Source: Paenibacillus phytohabitans
GTDB taxonomy: Bacteria; Bacillota; Bacilli; Paenibacillales; Paenibacillaceae
Length of the DNA: 64,000 bases
Direction: 5' to 3'
Assembly: GCF_013141775.1 (NCBI RefSeq)
Contig: NZ_WHOB01000018.1
Span: 1-64,000, forward strand
Shown in pieces: positions 9,196 to 18,200 of this stretch. The notes beneath the pieces are model-generated. The model saw only the letters and a program-made list of their open reading frames with translations. It was not told the origin of the DNA and made no database searches. A program made the translations under genes and the position numbers. The first letter of the stretch is position 1; each line of letters opens with the position of its first letter.

Positions 9196-10098
9196 ATGTT
9201 CAAGCGCTTTGACGAAATTGCCATTGAGATTCCCGAAGTAGAGCGTCCAGACCCGAATGCCGCGGCTGCAGTTCAAGAGCTGATGGGCGGTAAATTCGGC
9301 GAGATGTCGACTCTGAACAACTATCTGTTCCAGTCCTTCAATTTCCGCGGCAAAAAAAAGCTCAAGCCCTTCTATGACCTCGTTACGAGCATCACTGCCG
9401 AAGAGCTGGGGCATGTAGAGCTGGTGTCACATGCGGTCAATAAATGCCTGTTCGGATCGACATCGTACAAGGACCCGGATCAGACTCCGCTTGAACCTTT
9501 CAAAGATGCGCGAAACACTTATTTTGCGCTCAGCGGTGCGCAGTCGTCTATGCCTTTTGACTCGATGGGCCGTCCCTGGAGCGGGGAATATGTGTTCAAC
9601 AGCGGGAACCTGATTCTCGATCTGCTGCACAACTTCTTCCTGGAATGCGGAGCCCGTGCGCACAAAATGAAGGTGTACGAATTAACGGATCATCCGGCAG
9701 CACGTGAAGTAGTAGGCTATCTGCTCGTCCGCGGCGGAGTCCATGTCGTGGCTTATGCCAAAGCGCTGGAGATGGCTACGGGAGTTGATGTAAGCAAACT
9801 CGTCCCCATCCCTTCCCTCAGCAACAAAGCCTTCAACGAGACACGCAAATACGAATCACGCGGACTGCACACGAAGCTGTACACGAACAGCGAGGGTGAT
9901 TTCACGGCGATTAAGCAGATCTGGAAGGGACCGCATCCCGAGGATGGCCAGCCGCTTGAAGTCATCGAAGGCTCGCCTAAGGGATCCCCGGTTCCCGATG
10001 CACCTGAAGTACCTGAAGAATTCGCACCGGGATTCTCCGAAGAGGAATTTCTGGCTATTGCAGCACGTCTGCAGTCAGCAGCCAACATTAGAGAATAG
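9196..10098 (+). CDS. Manganese catalase family protein
   Basis: A 300-residue ferritin-like protein of the non-haem manganese catalase family (compare B. subtilis YdbD/YjqC). Candidate metal-ligand helices are seen at GEMSTLNNYLFQSF, AEELGHVELVSHAVN, LECGARAHK and GGVHVVAYAKALE, and the C-terminal extension is Pro/Glu-rich. The start MFKRFDE is preferred because family members begin there and an AGGTG site precedes it; an in-frame ATG 45 bp upstream has its purine stretch too close. The expected reaction is disproportionation of hydrogen peroxide in the cytoplasm or spore. It stands alone. Confidence 0.9.
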   Translation: MFKRFDEIAIEIPEVERPDPNAAAAVQELMGGKFGEMSTLNNYLFQSFNFRGKKKLKPFYDLVTSITAEELGHVELVSHAVNKCLFGSTSYKDPDQTPLEPFKDARNTYFALSGAQSSMPFDSMGRPWSGEYVFNSGNLILDLLHNFFLECGARAHKMKVYELTDHPAAREVVGYLLVRGGVHVVAYAKALEMATGVDVSKLVPIPSLSNKAFNETRKYESRGLHTKLYTNSEGDFTAIKQIWKGPHPEDGQPLEVIEGSPKGSPVPDAPEVPEEFAPGFSEEEFLAIAARLQSAANIRE

Positions 10099-10158
10099 GA
10101 ATTGAAGGTTTAACCATCATAAGCAAGAAGAGTTAAACAGATAAATATTGCAAAAAAA

Positions 10159-10190
10159 GCAGGTGCCTTCCTATGATGGAAGGCACCTGC
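10159..10190 (-). terminator. Strong terminator hairpin
   Basis: A 13-bp perfect stem (GCAGGTGCCTTCC and its complement) with a 6-nt loop. The minus strand continues in seven T residues, so it terminates the small gene at 10251; the stem may also stop catalase transcripts from the other side. Confidence 0.85.
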
Positions 10191-10250
10191 TTCTGCTGGT
10201 TCTATAGTTTGCTGCGATATATTCTGCATCTGGTGGTTCCTAGTAAAGAT

Positions 10251-10409
10251 TCATTTCTTCATATCGCCATAGGCACTGAGCTTCTCATTGAGAACTTCCT
10301 GGAAGCTCTGGACTTTGTCTTCTGATCTCTGCGGCTTAGGATTGAGAACGGGCTGAGGTCTAAAAAACTGATGATTAAAAGCCATAAGATTATGTACGCT
10401 CATACTCAT
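10251..10409 (-). CDS. 52-residue microprotein of unknown function
   Basis: A short gene starting ATGAGTATGAGC behind an excellent AAGGAGG site and ending 60 bp before a strong terminator in the same direction. The product is MSMSVHNLMAFN..., with a Pro-rich centre (RPQPVLNPKPQ) and a predicted amphipathic helix (KVQSFQEVLNEKLSAYGDM). The helix faintly recalls the N-terminal segment of a small flagellar-operon protein family (SFQEVL), but the body of that family is absent. The gene has its own gap on both sides. Expression signals are good; function is unknown. Confidence 0.62.
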   Translation of the reverse strand: MSMSVHNLMAFNHQFFRPQPVLNPKPQRSEDKVQSFQEVLNEKLSAYGDMKK

Positions 10410-10528
10410 TGAAGTTCAACCTCCTTCTGTAATCTTCACCTTAGTTTGCGTGAGTGCGAAATATCTTATCCCTTATATAACCCGCTCTTTCAGTTCCTAA
10501 ACAGTTTTATCTCAGAAAAATGGAAATA

Positions 10529-10564
10529 GCGGACCCAGACTTGAAAAATAAAGTCCGGGTCCGC
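10529..10564 (-). terminator. Hairpin downstream of the 10694 gene
   Basis: A long stem (GCGGACCC/GGGTCCGC, extended by AGACTT/AGTC) with a loop of A residues. On the minus strand it is followed by a T-rich but interrupted stretch. It is a candidate terminator for the gene at 10694, 130 bp upstream. The rest of 10410-10693 shows nothing recognisable. Confidence 0.45.
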
Positions 10565-10693
10565 CGCTGAGACTTATCTTTGTATTAACATCATTAATGG
10601 AGGAGAGCAGCGAACAACCTGTAATGATGTGCTCCAAACACCCGCGCATGCAATCCGTCACCTAATAACATTATTCATGATAGGATGAAGACA

Positions 10694-11056
10694 TTATAAC
10701 GAAAAATCAGTCACGCCTTTCTTAGAGGCATATTTCAGCGTATAGGTTCCTCCGCCCTCAAAGGGCATCGTGGCCATTTTTATCCGGGTATAATCAAGCC
10801 TATGCTCTCTTAATACCTTTTTGATCAGAGCCATACCCCGTTGTTCATTTGTAACGACACAAAAGATGTTAAGCACAAATTGATGCGGGTCTGACACCGT
10901 TTTGCCCAACTCATAACCATCCACATAGCCCAGTTCAGCATCAGCCAAGTATTTATTCAGATATTCCGTTACTTTATCCCTCAACCATTCATCGCGCTGG
11001 CTCCCTTTAATGCTTTTCAAGGGATATTGTACGACTACCCAGCATTTCTCATTCAT
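10694..11056 (-). CDS. Hypothetical protein (120 aa)
   Basis: A soluble alpha/beta protein that I do not recognise. It begins MNEKCWVVVQYPLK and has alternating strands (VVVQYPL, FVLNIFCVVT) and helices (WLRDKVTEYLNKYLAD, GMALIKKVLREH), ending in a Gly-rich turn (FEGGGTYTLKYA). The pattern resembles small single-domain proteins related to immunity or metabolic regulation, but no motif supports a function. The ATG follows GAGGGAG. Upstream, at 11169-11352, lies the four-dyad repeat element, which could influence its transcription. Confidence 0.7.
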   Translation of the reverse strand: MNEKCWVVVQYPLKSIKGSQRDEWLRDKVTEYLNKYLADAELGYVDGYELGKTVSDPHQFVLNIFCVVTNEQRGMALIKKVLREHRLDYTRIKMATMPFEGGGTYTLKYASKKGVTDFSL

Positions 11057-11168
11057 TCTAGTTCACTCCCTCGGTCTGATTAGCCCTCAACATGTCCTAC
11101 GCAGAAAGAGCCAGCACCCGCACCTGCCTGATTATGTATGTGAACTCTCAGAAGTCCCAAACAGCGGA

Positions 11169-11352
11169 TAATTGTATTTCATACAATTAAAAGGTAGCAA
11201 AAAACGGAATGTGCCGGATTAGCTGTATTCTGTACAATTAAAAATGGCCGAAAGTCCATATTTAACGAAAGAAGGGGTTTTAGCTGTACGAAATACAGTT
11301 AACCCCCCAGTCAATCGATAATCAGTTGATTTAATTGTACGAAATGCAGCTA
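11169..11352. repeat. Four-dyad composite repeat element, copy 1
   Basis: Four 21-bp units of the form TAAYTGTA-N5-TACARYTA start at 11169, 11220, 11281 and 11332. The first two have a T-rich centre (TTTCA, TTCTG), the last two the opposite orientation (CGAAA), so the whole is an inverted array. Spacers are 30, 40 and 30 bp, with no similarity to one another or to the spacers of copy 2 at 36768. It fills most of the 315-bp gap between the genes at 11056 and 11372. No reading frame is present. Confidence 0.85.
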
Positions 11353-11371
11353 AAACGCCCCTAATTCCGCG

Positions 11372-12373
11372 TTATTTCTTCACTGCTGCCCAGGACGCTT
11401 CATCCAGCAGTTCCAGCTCCTCCGGATTTAGCCGGAAGGCCATCGCTCCGATATTCTCCCGGGCATGGCGGGCTTTGGATGCTCCCGGGATGGCGACTAC
11501 GGTGTCGCCATGATAGTGAATCAGCCAGTTAAGGGCTACCTGGCCCGGTGTCACCTCATATTTCTCTGCCAGCTTACCCAGAGAATCAATCAGCGGCTTG
11601 CTGCGGGTCAGACTGGCATCGTCCAGACCCGATTGCATCCGCCGGATCCGGGAGACTGCAGCAATCTGCGACGGATCCTTGTGGAAGCGTCCGGTCAGGA
11701 TGCCCTGCTGCAATGGAGAGTAGGCGATAATGGAAATTCCCAGCTCCTTGGCAGCGGCCAGAGTCCCGTTCTGATCGATATTGCGGTGCAGCAGATTGTA
11801 TTTGACCTGATTGGATACCAGCGGGAGCCCGTAGGTTTTCAACAGCCGGTGTGCCTCAACCATCTGCTTGGCCGAATAGTTGCTTACGCCTACATAACGG
11901 ATTTTGCCTGCCCGCACAAGTCCTGCCATGGCCTTCATCTCGCTGGCAATGGAGGATAAGGAGAACGGCTGGTGTATCTGATACAGATCAATTCCTCTTC
12001 CTCCCAGACAGGCGATACGCTGGTCAATCGTTGCGGTAATCGAGCCGGCTGTCCGCAGCAGCGGCCACCACTTGGTAGCGATCAGCGGTGCGGCATGCGG
12101 ACTGCCCTCCTTCCGGAGCTGATCCAGCACATGAGCCAGCGCCTCTTCCGATTTGCCCCCTCCGTAGATTTCTGCCGTATCAACCCAGTTCATGCCGCCT
12201 TCCAGGCTGATCTTCACGATCTCCAGAATATCCGTATCGGTAAGATTACTCCAATAGCGTCCTACAATGCCGCGTCCCCGGCTGAACTGCCAGCAGCCGA
12301 GTCCAAGCGGCGATACGGATAAATCTGACTGCCCCAGCGGGCGTAAATTGACCTTGCTTGCGAGTGTCTCCAT
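11372..12373 (-). CDS. Aldo/keto reductase
   Basis: A 333-residue NADPH-dependent oxidoreductase of the AKR superfamily. The TIM-barrel signatures are present: GLGCWQFS near residue 25, the catalytic-type DTAEIYGGGKSE (Asp, Tyr), a Lys in LIATKWWP, LYQIHQP, GVSNYSAKQM and the cofactor loop AIPGASKARHARENIGA near the C-terminus. It is the general group reducing aldehydes or sugars in the cytoplasm; substrate is unknown. The ATG follows GAAGGATG. It is transcribed alone, with the repeat element 20 bp beyond its stop. Confidence 0.9.
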   Translation of the reverse strand: METLASKVNLRPLGQSDLSVSPLGLGCWQFSRGRGIVGRYWSNLTDTDILEIVKISLEGGMNWVDTAEIYGGGKSEEALAHVLDQLRKEGSPHAAPLIATKWWPLLRTAGSITATIDQRIACLGGRGIDLYQIHQPFSLSSIASEMKAMAGLVRAGKIRYVGVSNYSAKQMVEAHRLLKTYGLPLVSNQVKYNLLHRNIDQNGTLAAAKELGISIIAYSPLQQGILTGRFHKDPSQIAAVSRIRRMQSGLDDASLTRSKPLIDSLGKLAEKYEVTPGQVALNWLIHYHGDTVVAIPGASKARHARENIGAMAFRLNPEELELLDEASWAAVKK

Positions 12374-12537
12374 ATTTCATCCTTCTCTCAGAGAATTAAT
12401 TGAATACAATATGTAAGAGCTTATATAGCTATGAGACAATATAACTGTACACAAAGCTTAAGTCTTACCCTACAGGCTGTCAATTATCGTGCCATTAACA
12501 CTGCATAATAAGGCCATGGCCTTAAAAAAGGAGGATA

Positions 12538-12546
12538 TGGTATAAT
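12538..12546 (+). promoter_or_regulatory. Extended -10 promoter of the TPR gene
   Basis: TGGTATAAT is a consensus extended -10 box 68 bp before the start at 12614. The -35 position carries no good match, as expected for extended -10 promoters. Confidence 0.5.
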
Positions 12547-12613
12547 TGCCCTGCCATACTGCTCTAATTCTTGCAGGAAGCTTACATAAACACAACCATA
12601 ACGGAGGGAATTC

Positions 12614-13288
12614 ATGTTTAAACTTTTTTTCGGTTATCTGCTGCTGTCCCAGCTGGTAGGCAATCCATTTCTGGCCCTGATTATCCTGCTTGTCGTACTG
12701 TATTTCCTGGACCGCCGTTATGTCGGGATTTTTCCCAGCGTTACGAAGCCCCTTCGCCGCAGACGTCAGATCTCCAAACTGCGGACGACCATTATGCAGA
12801 ACCCGAATGATGTAACCGCCAAATTCGATCTGGCCCGGCTGCTGACAGAGCGCAAACGCTACAGCGAGTCCAAGGAGCTTCTGACAGCAATTGTTGACCG
12901 TTACGAAACATCGGCTGAGTATTGGGTGGAGCTGGGATACGCGAACCTGAAGCTCGGACTGCTCTCCGAAGGAGAGTCCCAGATGCTCAAGGGACTGGAG
13001 ATCAACCGCAGGGCGCAATACGGGCAGCCCTACCTTCGGCTCGCCGAAACCTTCCGGCATACGGACCACGACAAGGCCCTCTACTATGTGAGCCAATTCC
13101 AGGAGATTCAGACCTCCTCCAGCGAAGCTTATTATCTGGCAGGTTCCATGTACAAGGCGTTGGGGCGCGGGGAAGATGCCAAGCGTGCTTTTGCCGAATC
13201 GCTTGCCATTTACCGTTCATTACCCAAATACAAGAAACGGCAGGAACGCGGCTGGGCGCTGCGCAGTTATTTCGCCAAGCTGCGCTGA
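12614..13288 (+). CDS. Membrane-anchored TPR protein
   Basis: A 224-residue protein with an N-terminal hydrophobic region (about residues 3-30, LFFGYLLLSQ... LIILLVVLYFL), then a basic stretch (KPLRRRRQISKLR) that should face the cytoplasm, and three or more tetratricopeptide-like helix pairs (AKFDLARLLTERKRYSESKELL, AEYWVELGYANLKLGLLSEGE, AYYLAGSMYKALGRGEDAKRAF). TPRs usually scaffold protein complexes; the partner is unknown. The start follows GGAGGGAATTC. It is a single-gene unit ending at a strong bidirectional terminator. Confidence 0.82.
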   Translation: MFKLFFGYLLLSQLVGNPFLALIILLVVLYFLDRRYVGIFPSVTKPLRRRRQISKLRTTIMQNPNDVTAKFDLARLLTERKRYSESKELLTAIVDRYETSAEYWVELGYANLKLGLLSEGESQMLKGLEINRRAQYGQPYLRLAETFRHTDHDKALYYVSQFQEIQTSSSEAYYLAGSMYKALGRGEDAKRAFAESLAIYRSLPKYKKRQERGWALRSYFAKLR

Positions 13289-13321
13289 GCGGCAGACTAT
13301 AATAATACAGGACCTTTACCG

Positions 13322-13369
13322 CAAACAACCTCCGGCTGCTGCACGTTACCGTGCCCCGGAGGTTGTTTG
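13322..13369. terminator. Bidirectional terminator between convergent genes
   Basis: A 14-bp perfect stem (CAAACAACCTCCGG and complement) with a GC-rich loop, located between the convergent TPR gene and the DUF4179 gene. T-rich sequence follows on the plus strand (GTTATTTT). Confidence 0.8.
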
Positions 13370-13371
13370 TG

Positions 13372-14505
13372 TTATTTTACAGGAACCGTTATCTCAAGTT
13401 CAGGAATATAAAGCTTATGCCCGTCTTTCCAGACGTAAGGTTTGATTATGATACTCTCCGGCCTCTTCTCAAAAGGTTCAAAGACACTGCTCTGTGATAT
13501 CGTATGCCGGTTACCGCTACTGCTGCCATCTACCATAACAGCCTCTTGCCCTTGCCCATCCCACAGCTCGAACCAAAAAATGAAACTCCCCTGTTGCCTG
13601 TATTTATCTGGAATAGCTTCCTCTATAGCCTTGATATCCGCTCCGGGGTCTCCCGTAACTTCAGTTAGCAGCCGGGTCGATGTTTGGCTTAGTTCCAGCC
13701 GCGTGACCCGCAAATGAATATGGTCATGTACCTTGACCTCTCCGGGAACAAGCACAAGATCGCCCAAAGTATTCTTGCTCACCGGAAACTCAAAGCGGAA
13801 TGGCTGATCAATTCCATTAATAGAGACCAACATGGTGAGATCAAATTGCTCAGGGAGTTGCAGATTAACCCCACTCAGTGCTGTAACGATGACAGAGTCA
13901 GGTGCTCCCGTACCTCCCGAAGCCATGGCGTTTCCCGTATTCACCGATTTTCCGTTCACCCGAAACTCAATATTGTTGATTCCTCCCGCTTCCTCACCCA
14001 TACGGGTCAAATCTAACCATTTCCCCTTGTCACCGCCGTCTGCCTGAATACGGGTAAGCACCAATGACAAGCGGCTTCCGTCATACATTTGTTCCGAAAC
14101 ACTGATCGTCGTCCCGTCCTGAGTAACGCTCTGCTGAATATTTGTGGTTAGACCTGCTTTATTTGCTTTTTGAAGCCCGGCATCCCCTACAAGTCTGAAT
14201 ACACTTTCCATGAACGGCAACTGTTTCAGGGTCTCTGCCATTGCCGGAGAGATGAACCCCAGACTAACAATGATCACCAGCCCGGCGGCCACAGATGCGG
14301 CACTAATCATCAGCCGGAACAGCCAGCTACGTTTACTCCTGTGTTTGGAGATGTCCTTGTCTGGAGCCTCCTCCAAGCTTGCCTCATCCCGTTCAACGAT
14401 CATCCGGTAAGTTTCCTCCATACGTGTGTGCACAACTTCCGGCAGTTCAGGAAGACTCTCTTCCTTGAGACCTGCCAGCCTGCTCTCCAATGGCTGCTGA
14501 CTCAT
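13372..14505 (-). CDS. DUF4179-type anti-sigma factor candidate
   Basis: A 377-residue single-pass membrane protein. The first ~85 residues are cytoplasmic and charged, followed by one helix (about 86-108, LMISAASVAAGLVIIVSLGFI) and a large extracellular domain starting LKQLPFMESVFRLVGD with TTNIQQSVTQDGTTISVSEQMYDG, typical of DUF4179 proteins. Such proteins are encoded next to ECF sigma factors and are believed to hold them inactive at the membrane. Here the start overlaps the sigma-factor stop by four bases (ATGA). The signal it responds to is unknown. Confidence 0.85.
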   Translation of the reverse strand: MSQQPLESRLAGLKEESLPELPEVVHTRMEETYRMIVERDEASLEEAPDKDISKHRSKRSWLFRLMISAASVAAGLVIIVSLGFISPAMAETLKQLPFMESVFRLVGDAGLQKANKAGLTTNIQQSVTQDGTTISVSEQMYDGSRLSLVLTRIQADGGDKGKWLDLTRMGEEAGGINNIEFRVNGKSVNTGNAMASGGTGAPDSVIVTALSGVNLQLPEQFDLTMLVSINGIDQPFRFEFPVSKNTLGDLVLVPGEVKVHDHIHLRVTRLELSQTSTRLLTEVTGDPGADIKAIEEAIPDKYRQQGSFIFWFELWDGQGQEAVMVDGSSSGNRHTISQSSVFEPFEKRPESIIIKPYVWKDGHKLYIPELEITVPVK

Positions 14506-15035
14506 TCGTTCACCTTCCTTTCTACGGGTTGCGCGAGAGATTGATATAAGGTTTTTCTGGCCCGGTGCAGTCTGGTTTTGATTGCGCTCTCTGACAGCTC
14601 AAACAGCTCTGCAATCTCCTGAAGCCTCAATCCCTGATAATAATGCAGCTTAACAATCGTACGCGATACCTCTTCCAGCCCGCTGATGGCCTGACGCAGA
14701 TCCATATCTTCTGCGGATGAAGAAGAGGTCTCTATACTCTCCGGCGGATCGGACATGACTACAACCCTGTCCCTTCTGCGCAGAATCATGTTGCATTCAT
14801 TGATCAGAATACGAAACAGCCAAGTGTTGAAATATGCCGCCTCTTTCAATCCGGAGATTGCTCTAAATGCCTTCAGTACAGTCTCCTGCATGGCGTCCGC
14901 ACAATCCTCGTCATTCCTGACCATGGACTTCGCCATACTGTACATCCGCCTATCCAGACTCTTCACCAGTTGGATGAAGACCTCACTGTCGCCTGCCTGT
15001 GCACGCTGGACCAGATCCTCTTGTACGGTATCCAG
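14502..15035 (-). CDS. ECF RNA polymerase sigma factor
   Basis: A sigma-70-family factor with region 2 (DCADAMQETVLKAFRAI, FNTWLFRILINECN) and region 4 (LHYYQGLRLQEIAELFELSESAIKTRLHRARKTL). The usual start codons give a GTG at 14966 that would cut off helix 1 of region 2. The frame continues upstream with a typical ECF N-terminus (VQEDLVQRAQAGDSEVF) to a CTG at 15035 that sits 9 nt after GGGAGG. No ATG, GTG or TTG lies between that site and 14966. I therefore call a 177-residue protein from CTG, unusual but better supported than the 154-residue GTG version. It pairs with the DUF4179 protein. Confidence 0.82.
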   Translation of the reverse strand: MDTVQEDLVQRAQAGDSEVFIQLVKSLDRRMYSMAKSMVRNDEDCADAMQETVLKAFRAISGLKEAAYFNTWLFRILINECNMILRRRDRVVVMSDPPESIETSSSSAEDMDLRQAISGLEEVSRTIVKLHYYQGLRLQEIAELFELSESAIKTRLHRARKTLYQSLAQPVERKVNE

Positions 15036-15170
15036 GGTAGATCTCCTCCCTTCCTTCGGGATGCTGCTGCTTCCCGCTTGTTAGTTGTATATATCTGTTT
15101 AGATGAAGCACAGGCGCATAAGGTTACCTCAGTACGAACAATTATTTTCTCTTCTTATGTAAACAGCAAA

Positions 15171-15201
15171 GAACAGGCTCCATTAAACCGGAAGCCTGCT
15201 C
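15171..15201 (-). terminator. Terminator of the MarR-MMPL operon
   Basis: A stem of GAACAGGCTCC with GGAAGCCTGCTC (two G-T pairs) lies 31 bp past the stop of the exporter gene. On both strands a short T-rich run follows. Confidence 0.65.
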
Positions 15202-15232
15202 TTTATTGTATCCTATCAGATAATACTGAACC

Positions 15233-18200
15233 TTAGAGATTCAGGGATTTCGGCTTTTCCTCTGCAGCTGCCGTACTGAACGGCCACCAGTTGGCCCGCC
15301 CGAACAGCCGCACCATTACCGGCACGAAGAACGGAAGGAACAGCAATGCGTACAGGGCCAGACCCGAGAGCACCACGGTGGCAATCTGCATCATCGACAG
15401 CACCCCTGAAGGATACATCGAGGCGAAGGTACCGCCCAGGATAACAACGGCTGACAGAATTACCGTTCCCATATTCCGCATGGCATGCAGAATGGCTTCA
15501 CGCACATCCCATGTTTTATTCTCATTGAACCGGGCCATCAGGAAGATACTATAATCTACCCCGAGGGCAATCAGCATGACGAAGCTGAAGAACGGAGTCG
15601 TCCAGGTGATCCCGGAATAGTTCAGCAGATGGACGAAGATCGCCTCCGTTACGCCAAGTGCCGTAAAGTAGGTAATCAGCAGGGAGATAATCAGATACAG
15701 CGGCATAATGATTGACCGGAGCAGCAGCACCAATATGATGAAAATACCGCCCAGCATCAGAATTACCGTCCGCGTGTAATCCTCATTAGAGATTTTCTGC
15801 AAATCGCTGTAGGTGCTGGTCACGCCGCTCATGGCTGTCTCCGCGTTCTCCAGCTTCGTTCCGGCCACGGCGCGGTCCACTGCCGCCTGGATATCCCCGA
15901 CACTGTCAATGGCTTCAGCACTGTATGGATTCTCAGCGAATACAACATCCAGTGTCATGACCTTGCGGTCTCCCGACAGATAAGTATCAAATACCTGCTG
16001 AATGCCGTCAGCTTCAAGCGCCTCTGCCGGTACGAAGAACCCGCTCAGCTCGTCATCCTTGGCATCCTGAATCTGCTTAAGGTAATCCTGTGCGGAACTC
16101 AGGCCGCCAGTAATTTGTCCCAGGCCATCCGCACTTTGGGTAAGACCATCTGTCAGCTGGCCGAGCTGGCCTGTAAGCTCACCGAAACCGTCCGCGAGCT
16201 GCTGCTGTCCGCCCTGCAGCTGATCCAGCCCGCTGGTGATGGACGGAAGCTTGCCGACAATCTGCCCCTGTCCGTCTGCTGCCTGATTCAAGCCGGATTG
16301 CAGCTGCCCGATACCGGCCACCAGCTGATCCAGCCCCTTCGCCAGCGCGGATTGGCCTGCTGCCGCTTTGGCATAACCGGCATTGGCTTCGCTCAGGCCC
16401 GCTGCCGCACCTTTGAGCTGGGCTGAAATCTGGCCCAGCCCTCCGGCCAGCCCTGCAGCTCCAGCGCCGCTCTGCGTCACTGTACCTTTGATCGTCTGGT
16501 AATTGATATCCTGCAGCAGCTCCGGATATGCAGTCTCAAGTCCTGCGAAGGAGCCTTCCAGACCTGTCAGTGCATCTGCAACACCCTGAAGCTGTGTCTG
16601 CAGGCCGGCAAGCCCTCCATCCAGCGCCGTCAGGCCGCTGCCGATCTTCTTGTAGCCTTCGAGCAGCGCGGTATTGGCCGCTGCCAGCTGTTTCGCGCTT
16701 GCCGCCGCCTGCGCGAGGCCGGCCTTAATCTCTCCGGCACCGGCTGATCCGCTGCGGATGCCGTTCTCAATACGCGACAGGCCGTCACCCAGCGCAACGA
16801 TGCCTTCCTTGAGCTCAGCTGTACCTTCCGTCAGCTTGGCGCTCCCGGATGCGGCCTCTGTAAGTTTAGGCCCATTCTCTTTCAGCTGCTCGCTTGCTTC
16901 TGCAAGCCCGCTCTGAATTTTGGTTAAGCCTTCATTGCTCTGATCCAGCCCGTCGGCGAGCGTAGCGACCTGGGTAGGGATCAGGAAGTCATTAATTTGC
17001 TCCCCGGTCGGACGGGACATGCTGCGTACAGCCTTGACTCCGTCCACCTTTTCCAGCTCACGGCTGATTTTCTCGGCCAGGCCCATATATTCAGCCGTAT
17101 CCATCCGGTCATCATTCTTAATGACAATCTTGCCCGGCATCGACTCACCCGGACCGAAGCTCTCCGAGATAATATTGAAGCCTTTGACCGACGCGTAATC
17201 CGAGCCGATTTCATCCATGCTGTTGAAGCTCAGCTTCCCGCTGTATGTAAGCAGGAACGGCACAACGATGACTGCCACAATCAGCAGCGCAGCCCAGGGT
17301 CTCTTCAGGGAGAAGGAGCCTGCCGCCCCCCAAATCCGGCTCTCGCTGTGCTCCAGCTTGCCGCGTGACGGCCAGAACAGCTTTTGACCCAGCACCGCCA
17401 TGAAGAACGGTACAATCGTCACGAGCGCCAGCAGCATCACGGCAATCCCGACAGCCACCGCGACCGCTGAACGGTACAGCATGAATTTGGACAGGCCGAT
17501 CGCCAGGAATCCGACGAACACCGCCAGCCCTGAATAGAATACGGTACCGCCCGCTTTACGGTAAGTAGAGATAATAGCACTTTGTGTATCCTCGGAATGG
17601 GCAAGCTCTTCCTTGAACCGGCTGATCAGCAGGATGCAGTAATCCGTCCCGATCCCGAACATAACAGCGACCATGAATATCTGTGTGAACGTGGACAGGG
17701 GGAAATCAAACCGGTCCACCAGAAAAGCCACAACCGACTGTGACACAATATAACTCAGCCCCACGGTAAGCAGCGGCACAAACGGCGCTACGAACGAGCG
17801 GAACACAACGAACAGAATGAGCAGAATAAAGACAACAGTAATGTATTCCGACTTCTTCAGCCCGGCTTCCGAGCTGGCAATCGTATCTTCTGTAATCAGC
17901 CCTTCACTGGTCATATAGTGATCAGCGGTGACATCACCCAGCAATGTCCCGGCCTTGGCCGGCAGCTCTTTAACCTCTTCCTCTCCGCCCTGCACCGACA
18001 AAGCAACCATGATCGTATTGCCGTCTTTAGCAATAAGGGTATCCTTAAGTTCAGGCTGTGTAAAAGGATCGGTGATCGCACTGAGATTCAGGGAAGCCTT
18101 ATTCGCGGCCAGCTTCTCAACGCCTTGCTTAATACTCTCGGTGTCTGCAGCCTGCAGGCCCTCCGGCTTGTTGAACACAAGCGCAACCTGATGTACCGTT

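Noticed and set aside
11169-11352. CRISPR-like array (21-bp repeats, 30-bp spacers)
   Set aside because: Repeat orientation flips in the middle, only four units exist, the same geometry recurs at 36768, and no cas genes are present.
12470-13096. 208-codon minus-strand open frame
   Set aside because: Antisense to the TPR protein, which has a good promoter, ribosome site and terminator.
15000-15130. Separate small gene upstream of the sigma factor
   Set aside because: The coding signal here is the N-terminal extension of the sigma factor itself, in the same frame.
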